From: an uncultured Roseburia sp.
GTDB lineage: Bacteria > Bacillota_A > Clostridia > Lachnospirales > Lachnospiraceae
Reading direction: 5' to 3'
NCBI GenBank assembly: GCA_900753715.1
Contig: CAAEAE010000063.1
Location: forward strand, 1 to 12,489
DNA length: 12,489 bases
The notes below the pieces were generated by a model that did no database searches, was not told the origin of the DNA, and saw only the letters and a program-made list of their open reading frames with translations. Within the stretch, counting starts at the first letter, position 1; each line of letters starts with the position of its first letter. The translations under genes were made by a program, and so were the position numbers. This document shows, one piece after another, positions 6,584-12,489 of this stretch.

Positions 6584-8494
6584 ATGGTAATAATGCATAA
6601 TATGGCTGCGATTAACGCACAGAGACAGGTTGTGACGGGTGAGAAGAAAACAGAAAAGTCGACAGAACGATTAAGCAGTGGATACCGGATTAACAGGGCG
6701 GCAGACGATGCTGCCGGATTAACCGTCTCCGAAAAGATGCGCTGGCAAATTCGTGGATTGGGAAGGGCGGCAGATAATTCCAGAGACGGTATTTCTTATA
6801 TTCAGACGGCAGAAGGTGCATTGCAGGAGATGCACTCCATGCTTGACCGCATGAAGGAACTATCCGTGCAGGCAGCAAATGATACCAATACGACAGCCGA
6901 CCGCCAGGCAGTTCAGGCGGAATTAGACCAGCTTTCAACGGAAATGAACCGTATCTCTTCGACAACACAGTATAACACATTACCTGTTTTTTCAGAGAAT
7001 GGAATGAGTCCTTATGGAATGGAAAGCGGTGCAGGACTGATTTCGAGTGTCAGGGTTTCCTATGAATTTATTGACGCTGATGGTAATATACTGACACCAT
7101 CGAGTGGTTATGAGGGCACTGCAACGGGATATACCGGCGACCAGGAGACGATGGCACGCTATATTGCAGCAGAGACTTCAAAGGCTGCAAGTGCAATTTT
7201 AAACGCTTTTCCGGCGTTACTTTCAGGTTCTTCACCGGACCTTAAAATAGGACTGAATCTTGCGCCAATGGACGGTGTGAGTGGAACGCTCGCATCAGCT
7301 TCATTATCCATGTCTTATACATCAAGTCAGACTGAAATGACATATACGATGAATGTCGATACTGCGGATTACGATATTACAAATTATAATGACGGTTCTC
7401 TTTCTGCCACACTTTCGCATGAGATGACGCATCTGATTATGCAGGATGTGCTTACCAGTGGGATGGTGGGAACTAATTCTGAGCCGTATCCGTTGTGGTT
7501 TGTGGAAGGAATGGCGCAGACGGCAAGTGGTGATGATGGCTGGCTGTCAGGTACTTTAACCAGCGCTTCCTCAGACAGTGATATTCAGAATTATCTGGCA
7601 CAGACGGCATCAATGCCATATGGTGCAGGCTACTTAAGCACGCTCTATCTGGCGCAGATGGCGTCCGGTGCAGGGTATGGAGCCGGTGCGGTTACGACAT
7701 CGAGCTTGCAGAGTGGAATTAATACGATTCTTGGAAATTTGGTGCAGGGAAAGACATTAAGTCAGACTATCAGCGAAATATCAGGGGGAACATATAGCAG
7801 TTACAGTGCATTTGCAGCACAGGTTTCCGGAGATACAGATGCACTCGATTTTACGCGCAGTTTTCTTGCCGCCAGAGGAACAAATGGTGCAGGTTCTGTG
7901 ATTGCAGCAGATTTAACAACGGAAACGGCAGATATTTTAAATGGACAGGGAGCGTATACGACAAGCTATACAATTGTAACAGGGACAAGTGCCTATACGA
8001 ATGTATTTGGAAATGGATTTACATTCCCGGACAGCGGGGCAGCAGGAGGCACAGGAGGCGGTGGAACCGGAACTGCCGGAACGACCAATACGGACAGCGG
8101 ACTGCATATCCAGGTTGGAGCATTTGGGGGTCAGGCTGTATTACTACATACATTCGATGCCAGTACAGATGCACTTTTTCAGGGAAATACATTAGATGTT
8201 ACAAGTTACGCAACGGCATCAGAAGCAATGGATACAGTGGAATCGGCAATTGATGCTGTTTCTAATATGCGTTCTTATTACGGAGCGGTACAGAATCGAC
8301 TGGAGCACACAATTGCAAATGTCGAGAATATAGAAGAAAATACGCAGGGAGCGGAATCGCGGATTCGTGATACAGACATGGCAGAGGAAATGGTTTCTTA
8401 CAGTAGTGCGCAGATTATTACGCAGGCAGCTCAGTCGATGTTAGCTCAGGCAAACCAGAGCAGTCAGGGAGTATTGCAGCTTTTGGAAGGATGA
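6584..8494 (+). CDS. Flagellinolysin-type flagellin with a zinc metallopeptidase domain
   Basis: This 636-residue flagellin has a variable region that is a predicted protease. Residues 1-140 are the conserved N-terminal D0/D1 (SSGYRINRAADDAAGLTVSEK) and ~530-636 the C-terminal D1/D0 (ESRIRDTDMAEEMV, SMLAQANQS). Between them, ~145-480, lies a gluzincin-like peptidase. HEMTH (279-283) gives two zinc ligands and the general base E280, and WFVEGMAQ places the third ligand at E308, 24 residues after the motif. A Gly/Thr-rich linker (~484-503) rejoins the filament core. This architecture matches the flagellinolysin family, in which many copies of the enzyme are displayed along the filament. Both halves of the core and the catalytic residues look intact. 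It is the second gene of a sigma-28 operon, 27 nt after the zinc-ribbon gene. Its own ribosome binding site is weak (AGAGA, 6571-6575). No convincing terminator follows. Proteolytic targets are not predictable from sequence. Confidence 0.95.
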   Translation: MVIMHNMAAINAQRQVVTGEKKTEKSTERLSSGYRINRAADDAAGLTVSEKMRWQIRGLGRAADNSRDGISYIQTAEGALQEMHSMLDRMKELSVQAANDTNTTADRQAVQAELDQLSTEMNRISSTTQYNTLPVFSENGMSPYGMESGAGLISSVRVSYEFIDADGNILTPSSGYEGTATGYTGDQETMARYIAAETSKAASAILNAFPALLSGSSPDLKIGLNLAPMDGVSGTLASASLSMSYTSSQTEMTYTMNVDTADYDITNYNDGSLSATLSHEMTHLIMQDVLTSGMVGTNSEPYPLWFVEGMAQTASGDDGWLSGTLTSASSDSDIQNYLAQTASMPYGAGYLSTLYLAQMASGAGYGAGAVTTSSLQSGINTILGNLVQGKTLSQTISEISGGTYSSYSAFAAQVSGDTDALDFTRSFLAARGTNGAGSVIAADLTTETADILNGQGAYTTSYTIVTGTSAYTNVFGNGFTFPDSGAAGGTGGGGTGTAGTTNTDSGLHIQVGAFGGQAVLLHTFDASTDALFQGNTLDVTSYATASEAMDTVESAIDAVSNMRSYYGAVQNRLEHTIANVENIEENTQGAESRIRDTDMAEEMVSYSSAQIITQAAQSMLAQANQSSQGVLQLLEG

Positions 8495-8512
8495 AAATGT
8501 TTTTAAAATTTA

Positions 8513-8539
8513 TTAGCACTCTCTATTGACGAGTGCTAA
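8513..8539. promoter_or_regulatory. CIRCE operator (HrcA binding site)
   Basis: TTAGCACTC, nine bases and GAGTGCTAA exactly match the CIRCE consensus bound by the heat-shock repressor HrcA. The inverted repeat extends further, to perfect 14-base arms (8508-8521 and 8531-8544). It overlaps the promoter at 8526-8554, so HrcA binding would block transcription of the J-protein gene until heat or protein-folding stress. Confidence 0.97.
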
Positions 8540-8554
8540 TAAATGTGCTATAAC
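8526..8554 (+). promoter_or_regulatory. Sigma-A promoter of the J-protein gene
   Basis: TTGACG (8526-8531), a 17-base spacer and TATAAC (8549-8554) form a near-consensus sigma-A promoter. The right CIRCE arm lies over the end of the -35 and the spacer. Transcription should start near 8561, leaving a ~170-base leader. Confidence 0.85.
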
Positions 8555-8626
8555 AGATACAGTAACAAAGTGCATTGCCATGAAGGATAATGACACATAG
8601 AGGGACGCCTGTTTTGGGCGAAAGAG

Positions 8627-8662
8627 AAAAGCTGGTTGCACGATGCGTGTAAGCAGCTTTTT
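8627..8662 (+). terminator. Terminator-like hairpin in the J-protein leader
   Basis: AAAAGCTG and CAGCTTTT pair, with an inner TTGCAC/GTGTAA stem (one G·U, and a G-G mismatch between the two stems) around loop GATGC. The 3' arm ends in five T. It lies 68 bases before the J-protein start, inside the leader of the CIRCE promoter, and could attenuate the transcript or end a ~100-base RNA. A smaller hairpin CGCC/GGCG (8606-8620) precedes it. Confidence 0.6.
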
Positions 8663-8729
8663 CCAATAGAAGATGAGAAAATGTTATTTCCTGTGCAGTT
8701 GTGGGTAATTGGAAAGGTATGGTGATTGT

Positions 8730-9656
8730 ATGCTGAAACAGAAGGATTATTATAAAACACTTGAAGTAGATAAAAATGCAGATGCGGCGCAGATTAAGAA
8801 GGCGTACCGTAAGCTGGCTAAAAAATATCACCCGGATACGAATGGCGGAAATCCGGTGGCGGAAGAAAAATTTAAAGAGGTGACGGAGGCCTACAATATT
8901 TTAAGTGACCCGGAAAAAAGAAAATTGTACGACAAATACGGTTCTGCTGCGTTTGAGGAGGGATTTTCACCGGAACAGGAAGGAAACTATTATCAGGATT
9001 TCGGTGGCGGAAATGGCGCAACGTTCCATTTTGAAGGCGGCGATATGGGAGATATGTTTGATGACATGTTCGGTTCTTTTTTCGGAGGCAGAGGCTTTGG
9101 AAAAAAGGGCTATGCGAACCGTACCAGAAAGGGACGGGATATCGAGTCAGAGCTTACCATCAGTTTTGATGAGGCAGCAAATGGCTGCGATAAAGTCGTA
9201 ACGCTTCAACGGGGCGATGGAAGCAAACAGTCCCTAAAGGTGCACATTCCAGCCGGAGTGGATACCGGAAGCAATATCCGCTTAAAGGGAAAAGGGCAGG
9301 CAGGCATCTCGGGAGGAGAACCGGGAGATTTGTTTTTAAAGATTACGGTACAGGAAAAACCGGGATTTGAGCGGAAAGGACTTGATGTGTATACATCAGT
9401 GGTGATTCCGTTTACAACGGCGGCACTCGGCGGAGAGGCCCGTGTACACACGCTTTATGGCGATGTGACCTGTAAGATTAAGGCGGGAACGCAGTCCGGA
9501 ACGAAAATCCGTCTCAAAGGCAAGGGAATCGTGTCTATGAAAAATAAGGCGGTTCAAGGCGATGAATATGCGGTGGTACAGATTCTTGTACCAAAGACCC
9601 TGACACCAGCCGCAAAGCAAAAACTCGAGGAATATAAGCAGGCGGGCGGTTTTTAA
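8730..9656 (+). CDS. J-domain co-chaperone without zinc finger (CbpA/class II DnaJ type)
   Basis: This 308-residue cytoplasmic co-chaperone would deliver clients to DnaK and stimulate its ATPase. The J domain covers ~5-70 with HPD at 34-36. A Gly/Phe-rich linker (~88-125, with GGGNG and [11 protein letters not shown]) follows, then two beta-rich C-terminal substrate-binding domains (~135-290) with GRDIE, the PAGV segment and two RLKGKG motifs. The four CXXCXGXG repeats of classical DnaJ are absent, so it is class II. The start at 8730 is chosen because the J domain begins just after it; an upstream in-frame TTG (8709) would add seven unrelated residues. It stands alone rather than in an hrcA-grpE-dnaK-dnaJ operon, yet has a perfect CIRCE site. 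No strong terminator separates it from the next promoter. Confidence 0.93.
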   Translation: MLKQKDYYKTLEVDKNADAAQIKKAYRKLAKKYHPDTNGGNPVAEEKFKEVTEAYNILSDPEKRKLYDKYGSAAFEEGFSPEQEGNYYQDFGGGNGATFHFEGGDMGDMFDDMFGSFFGGRGFGKKGYANRTRKGRDIESELTISFDEAANGCDKVVTLQRGDGSKQSLKVHIPAGVDTGSNIRLKGKGQAGISGGEPGDLFLKITVQEKPGFERKGLDVYTSVVIPFTTAALGGEARVHTLYGDVTCKIKAGTQSGTKIRLKGKGIVSMKNKAVQGDEYAVVQILVPKTLTPAAKQKLEEYKQAGGF

Positions 9657-9669
9657 AGAAAGATTGTCC

Positions 9670-9698
9670 TTGACATCCTCTTTAAAATAGTCTACTGT
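9670..9698 (+). promoter_or_regulatory. Sigma-A promoter of the thiC-thiW operon
   Basis: A consensus TTGACA (9670-9675), a 17-base spacer and TACTGT (9693-9698) lie just upstream of the TPP aptamer, predicting a start near 9705. The promoter begins 14 bases after the J-protein stop. Confidence 0.85.
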
Positions 9699-9720
9699 AA
9701 GAAAGTAAAAAAGAATAAGA

Positions 9721-9822
9721 ATCGCAGAGGGACCGAGCGGATTCCAATGAGGAATGCCGTGGTTGAGAAGGTTAAAACCTGACTCTTTGAACCTGTCAGC
9801 TAACACTGTCGTAGGGAGCGGA
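9721..9822 (+). promoter_or_regulatory. TPP riboswitch aptamer (THI element)
   Basis: The conserved thi-box blocks are present: TTGAGA (9763-9768), CTTTGAACCTG (9785-9795) and the CGTAGGGA near the 3' end (9810-9817). The hairpin ATTCC/GGAAT (9741-9755) forms the P3 arm, and CAG/CTG around CTAACA the P5 arm. A short CGC/GCG closing stem is possible. It would bind thiamine pyrophosphate and shut off thiC-thiW when TPP is abundant. Confidence 0.95.
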
Positions 9823-9848
9823 TGAAGAATCATAAAATTTATTAGAAT

Positions 9849-9885
9849 GAGGCTTTGCCGTCGATGCGGCAGAGCCTCGGTTTTT
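9849..9885 (+). terminator. Riboswitch expression-platform terminator
   Basis: GAGGCTTTGCCG (9849-9860) pairs with CGGCAGAGCCTC (9867-9878) with one G·U pair, around the loop TCGATG. Five T follow at 9881-9885. It lies between the TPP aptamer and the thiC start, so ligand-controlled premature termination is the likely mechanism. I did not identify the antiterminator strand with confidence. Confidence 0.85.
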
Positions 9886-9904
9886 ATGCAGAAATGAGGA
9901 TTTT

Positions 9905-11209
9905 ATGAGAGAATACGCAACACAGATGGAAGCAGCCCGTAAGGGAATTGTGACGGAGGAATTGAAAAAAGTAGCGGCAAAGGAGCGCATGACCGTAGAA
10001 GAACTGAGGCCGCTTGTCGCAGAGGGAAAGGTTGTAATCTGTGCTAATAAAAATCATACCTGTATCGACCCGGAAGGTGTCGGTTCCATGCTTCGCACAA
10101 AGATTAACGTAAATCTTGGAATTTCAAGAGACTGCAAGGATTATGACGTGGAGATGGAAAAGGTGATGGCTGCCGTTGATATGGGGGCGCATGCAATCAT
10201 GGATTTATCTTCCCACGGAAATACGATTCCGTTCCGGCGCAAGCTCACGTCAGAGTGTCCGGCAATGATAGGAACAGTTCCTGTTTATGATTCTGTCATT
10301 CATTACCAGAGAGACCTTGCAACGCTGACGGCAAAGGATTTTGTTGATGTAGTACGTCTTCATGCAGAGGACGGCGTTGATTTTGTGACACTGCACTGTG
10401 GAATCACCAGAAAGACCATTGAGCAGATTAAAAAGCATAAGCGCAAAATGAACATCGTATCCCGCGGCGGTTCCCTTGTATTTGCATGGATGTGCATGAC
10501 AGGAGAGGAAAATCCATTTTATGAATATTATGATGAAATCTTAGACATTTGCAGGGAATACGATGTGACCATTTCTCTTGGAGATGCCTGCCGTCCGGGA
10601 TGTCTTGCGGATGCTTCGGATGTCTGCCAGATTGAGGAGCTGGTGCGTCTCGGTGAGCTGACCAAGCGTGCATGGGCAAAGGATGTACAGGTGATGGTAG
10701 AAGGTCCGGGACATATGCCGATGGATCAGATTGCAGCGAATATGAAAATTCAGCAGACCATCTGTATGGGAGCACCATTTTATGTATTAGGACCACTGGT
10801 TACCGATATTGCACCGGGATATGACCACATTACATCCGCTATCGGCGGCGCAATCGCAGCGCAGAACGGTGCGGCGTTCTTATGTTATGTGACACCGGCA
10901 GAACATCTTGCCCTTCCGAATGTAGACGATGTAAAACAGGGAATTATTGCTTCCAAGATAGCAGCCCATGCAGCAGATATTGCAAAAGGTGTGCGCGGCG
11001 CAAGAGAGATGGATGACCGCATGGCTGAAGCGCGTCAGAAGCTCGACTGGGATGCGCAGTGGGAGTGTGCCATCGACCCGGAGACTGCAAAACAGATTCG
11101 TGAAGACCGCAAGCCGGAGCACGAGGATACCTGTTCCATGTGTGGAAAATTCTGTGCTGTCCGCAGCATGAATAAGGCACTGTCCGGTGAGTATATCGAT
11201 ATCCTGTAA
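9905..11209 (+). CDS. thiC: Phosphomethylpyrimidine synthase ThiC
   Basis: This 434-residue radical-SAM enzyme converts aminoimidazole ribotide to HMP-P, the pyrimidine half of thiamine. Hallmarks include MDLSSHGN (~99-106), SRGGSL (~186-191), SLGDACRPG (224-232) and EGPGHMP (266-272). The C-terminal cluster motif is C410, C413 and C417, that is CX2CX3C, one residue shorter than the CX2CX4C of E. coli-type ThiC; I believe other clostridial ThiC proteins share this. The protein is shorter than E. coli ThiC (about 630 residues) because it lacks the long N-terminal extension. AGGA lies shortly before the ATG. It is first in an operon behind a TPP riboswitch, which favours thiamine synthesis over the related BzaF/HBI-synthase role. 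ThiW follows 30 nt later. Confidence 0.97.
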   Translation: MREYATQMEAARKGIVTEELKKVAAKERMTVEELRPLVAEGKVVICANKNHTCIDPEGVGSMLRTKINVNLGISRDCKDYDVEMEKVMAAVDMGAHAIMDLSSHGNTIPFRRKLTSECPAMIGTVPVYDSVIHYQRDLATLTAKDFVDVVRLHAEDGVDFVTLHCGITRKTIEQIKKHKRKMNIVSRGGSLVFAWMCMTGEENPFYEYYDEILDICREYDVTISLGDACRPGCLADASDVCQIEELVRLGELTKRAWAKDVQVMVEGPGHMPMDQIAANMKIQQTICMGAPFYVLGPLVTDIAPGYDHITSAIGGAIAAQNGAAFLCYVTPAEHLALPNVDDVKQGIIASKIAAHAADIAKGVRGAREMDDRMAEARQKLDWDAQWECAIDPETAKQIREDRKPEHEDTCSMCGKFCAVRSMNKALSGEYIDIL

Positions 11210-11245
11210 ACAGACAAAGGCAGCAGGGAAAAGAGGAGAATGAAG

Positions 11246-11752
11246 ATGAAACTTAATATCAGAAAACTGGCAGTGGCAGGAATGATGACGGCAGTCGGGG
11301 TGGCGCTTTCCGGCTTTTATATTCCAATCGGTGTATCAAAGTGCTTTCCAATCCAGCATCTTTTGAATGTGCTTGCTGGCGTATTTTTGGGTCCGTCCTA
11401 CGCGTTAGGATTTGCATTCTGCACGGCATTCATCCGCAACATGATTGGAACGGGAAGCCTTTTGGCATTTCCGGGAAGCATGGTCGGCGCATTCTGCTGT
11501 GGAATGGCATATAAGTATTTGAAAAAAATCCCGTTTGCAGTGATTGGCGAAGTACTTGGAACGGGAGTTATCGGCGGCATGCTTTGCTTTCCGGTGGCAA
11601 AGTTTCTGCTTGGAAATGCACAGGCAGCATTATTTACATATGTCATACCATTTACTGTGAGCACGGTCGGAGGAAGTGCGATTGCAGCAGTCCTTCTTTT
11701 GGTGTTGTATCAGTCAAAGGCATTTGCGTATATGAACCGGCTTTTGGAATAA
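11246..11752 (+). CDS. thiW: ThiW, ECF transporter substrate-binding component for the thiazole precursor
   Basis: This 168-residue, very hydrophobic protein has about five to six membrane helices and no signal peptide. The N-terminal helix with AVAGMMTAVGVALS, the PIQHLLNVLAGVFLGP stretch and the FPGSMVGAF segment fit ThiW. ThiW is a predicted S component that works with a shared ECF energizing module (EcfA/A'/T, not in this window). Its proposed cargo is the hydroxyethylthiazole moiety, complementing the HMP-P made by ThiC. The ATG at 11246 is preferred because GGAG lies 7 nt upstream; the ATG at 11240 would leave only 1 nt. It is co-transcribed with thiC under TPP control. The cargo assignment is established by comparative genomics of the family, not shown here. 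Confidence 0.9.
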   Translation: MKLNIRKLAVAGMMTAVGVALSGFYIPIGVSKCFPIQHLLNVLAGVFLGPSYALGFAFCTAFIRNMIGTGSLLAFPGSMVGAFCCGMAYKYLKKIPFAVIGEVLGTGVIGGMLCFPVAKFLLGNAQAALFTYVIPFTVSTVGGSAIAAVLLLVLYQSKAFAYMNRLLE

Positions 11753-11768
11753 AATGGCGAAGAACTGC

Positions 11769-11831
11769 CAAAGTAAATGCAACACCTCTGGTTTTTCAAA
11801 GGAAGTGAAAGAGGGTGTTGCATTTACTTTG
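11769..11831. repeat. Long inverted repeat after thiW
   Basis: A 21-base arm (11769-11789) pairs along its whole length with 11810-11831, with only one bulged G, around a 20-base loop. It begins 16 bases after the thiW stop. The end of the 3' arm is U-rich (CATTTACTTTG) but there is no clean T run. It may act as an unusual, probably bidirectional, terminator or a 3'-stabilising hairpin, or be a small repeat element. Function is not decided by sequence. Confidence 0.85.
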
Positions 11832-11872
11832 TAAAAGCCCTTATAAAAAGTTAAATTTTTTTGAAATTCTTA

Positions 11873-11901
11873 TTGACAAATTTGGATTCGTGATATATAC
11901 T
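11873..11901 (+). promoter_or_regulatory. Strong sigma-A promoter of tRNA-Thr
   Basis: Consensus TTGACA (11873-11878), a 17-base spacer and TATACT (11896-11901) lie 34 bases before the tRNA. A 10-base palindrome CTTGTACAAG (11900-11909) covers the start region. A small hairpin GAGCCG/CGGTTC (11914-11928) lies in the 5' leader that RNase P would remove. Confidence 0.9.
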
Positions 11902-11935
11902 TGTACAAGTGTTGAGCCGGTACGGTTCACATGAT

Positions 11936-12008
11936 GCTGATATGGCTCAGTCGGTAGAGCGTCGCCTTGGTAAGGCGGAGGTCACGGGTTCGATTCCCGT
12001 TATCAGCT
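11936..12008 (+). tRNA. tRNA-Thr (anticodon GGT)
   Basis: The cloverleaf is complete. The acceptor is GCTGATA/TATCAGC. The D arm is GCTC/GAGC. The anticodon stem is TCGCC/GGCGG around TTGGTAA, with anticodon GGT at 11969-11971. The T arm is ACGGG/CCCGT around TTCGATT. The discriminator is T12008 and CCA is not encoded. Confidence 0.97.
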
Positions 12009-12016
12009 TATAAGAG

Positions 12017-12060
12017 AAACCCCAGTAAATTCGAGGAAGGTTGAATTTACTGGGGTTTTT
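12017..12060 (+). terminator. Intrinsic terminator of tRNA-Thr
   Basis: AAACCCCAGTAAATTC (12017-12032) pairs perfectly over 16 bases with 12043-12058 around a 10-base loop. The arm ends in a five-T run. It lies 8 bases after the tRNA. Confidence 0.95.
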
Positions 12061-12253
12061 GGTTACTGTGATGTATTCTCTGCCAGAATAATTTATGGTG
12101 TACCTTATTTTAATTCGATTGAAAATATGGGTTGGTAGCACTGTACAAAATGCTGAATAACAGTATTTGGACTTATTGGATAAGAAAATTGATGAAGAGA
12201 GAAAAATTATAGAAGATGCAAAACAAAAAGGTGTCTGGAAAGGTGGTTTGGAT
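12061..12253. other. Stretch without an intact gene downstream of tRNA-Thr
   Basis: No start-to-stop gene with a ribosome binding site or recognisable family is visible here on either strand. The long minus-strand frame (to 12273) runs through the tRNA and its terminator and is a shadow. The right half contains a possible coding fragment, listed separately. No copy of the tRNA 3' end that would mark an attachment site was found within the window. Confidence 0.6.
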
Positions 12254-12274
12254 TCAAACAGAGAACTTTTCACA
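12161..12274 (+). pseudogene. Possible orphan C-terminal-type coding fragment
   Basis: Directly after a TAA (12158-12160), the frame reads QYLDLLDKKIDEERK, then a charged helix, then KGVWKGGLDSNRELF. The amphipathic, Glu/Lys-rich composition looks like real protein rather than random AT-rich translation. It has no start codon with a ribosome binding site, and it meets the RhuM fragment of the other strand near 12270. I do not recognise the family. It is probably a remnant of a neighbouring gene of a decayed mobile element. Confidence 0.3.
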
Positions 12275-12489
12275 CCCTCCCTGTTTCAGGCGTTCGTCAT
12301 CCATAGCAAAGCCCTTTATCATATATTCCTTCAAAATACTGGTTGCCCATATACGGAACCTGGTTGCCTGAATGGAGTTTACTCTGTAACCAACGGAAAT
12401 AATAGCGTCCAGATTGTAATAATTGGTAGGAATAGTCTGCGTTTTATCCTGCATTGCTCCGTGCTGAGTGGTTGTTGCAATTTTTGCAA
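12254..12489 (-). pseudogene. RhuM-family protein, truncated at its C-terminus and cut by the window edge
   Basis: The minus-strand frame, open from the right edge, reads AKIATTTQHGAMQDK, then NYYNLDAIISVGYRVNS, FRIWAT and LKEYMIKGFAMDDERLKQGG. These are strongly conserved features of the RhuM (virulence RhuM / Fic-neighbour DNA-binding-like) family, often found next to type I restriction-modification genes or on islands. Full-length members continue for well over 100 residues after the ERLKQGG motif. Here only CEKFSV and a stop follow, so the gene is broken near 12275. The 5' part lies outside the window, so its integrity is unknown. Confidence 0.75.

Noticed and set aside
8508..8544. CIRCE repeat as terminator of the flagellinolysin gene
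   Set aside because: The stem is AT-rich and no T run follows; its exact consensus marks it as an operator.
8580..8600. Six-codon leader peptide (MKDNDT) in the J-protein leader
   Set aside because: It has no ribosome binding site and no run of regulatory codons.
8709..8729. TTG start extending the J protein by seven residues
   Set aside because: The J domain starts right after the ATG at 8730, and the extension has no family support.
11947..12273. 108-residue minus-strand reading frame
   Set aside because: It reads through the tRNA-Thr gene and its terminator in antisense; composition is that of a shadow.

Overview
The window looks like a chromosomal segment of a motile, anaerobic, low-to-moderate GC Bacillota, most likely Lachnospiraceae (Roseburia/Butyrivibrio-type). 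This is inferred from the 23S 3' end, tRNA genes without encoded CCA, AAGGAG-type ribosome binding sites, a CIRCE operator, a TPP riboswitch on thiC, a ThiW-type ECF substrate component, a GH26 mannanase and two large flagellins. No IS element, CRISPR array or origin was seen.

Layout. The 3' end of a 23S rRNA gene (1-61) is followed by a terminator and tRNA-Trp, with no 5S gene between them. A methyl-accepting chemotaxis protein follows (442-2169). Its reading frame is cut by one in-frame TGA inside the extracellular Cache domain, at a position where the family normally has Arg (CGA needs one change), and the TGA is directly followed by ATG. An adenosine-deaminase-family gene (2189-3190) lies 19 nt downstream. 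A bidirectional terminator separates this pair from a leftward unit: a 595-residue flagellin with a large inserted domain, then, 18 nt after its stop, a cytoplasmic-type GH26 mannanase.

The centre is a divergent flagellar locus. Between 6011 and 6154 two sigma-28-type promoters point outwards. One drives the inserted-domain flagellin and the mannanase. The other drives a small Cys-rich zinc-ribbon protein and a 636-residue flagellin whose variable region is a HExxH...E metallopeptidase, a flagellinolysin-type enzyme. Together these would build a filament whose surface carries enzymatic and possibly binding domains.

The right part holds regulated housekeeping genes. A perfect CIRCE operator overlaps a strong promoter and a leader with an intrinsic-terminator-like hairpin, upstream of a zinc-finger-less J protein (CbpA type). 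A TPP riboswitch with a downstream terminator controls thiC-thiW, linking HMP-P synthesis with uptake of the thiazole moiety. A 21-bp inverted repeat follows thiW. Then comes tRNA-Thr(GGT) with its own promoter and terminator. The last ~430 bases hold only debris: a C-terminally truncated RhuM-family gene running off the right edge and a possible fragment of another protein, consistent with remains of a mobile island next to the tRNA.
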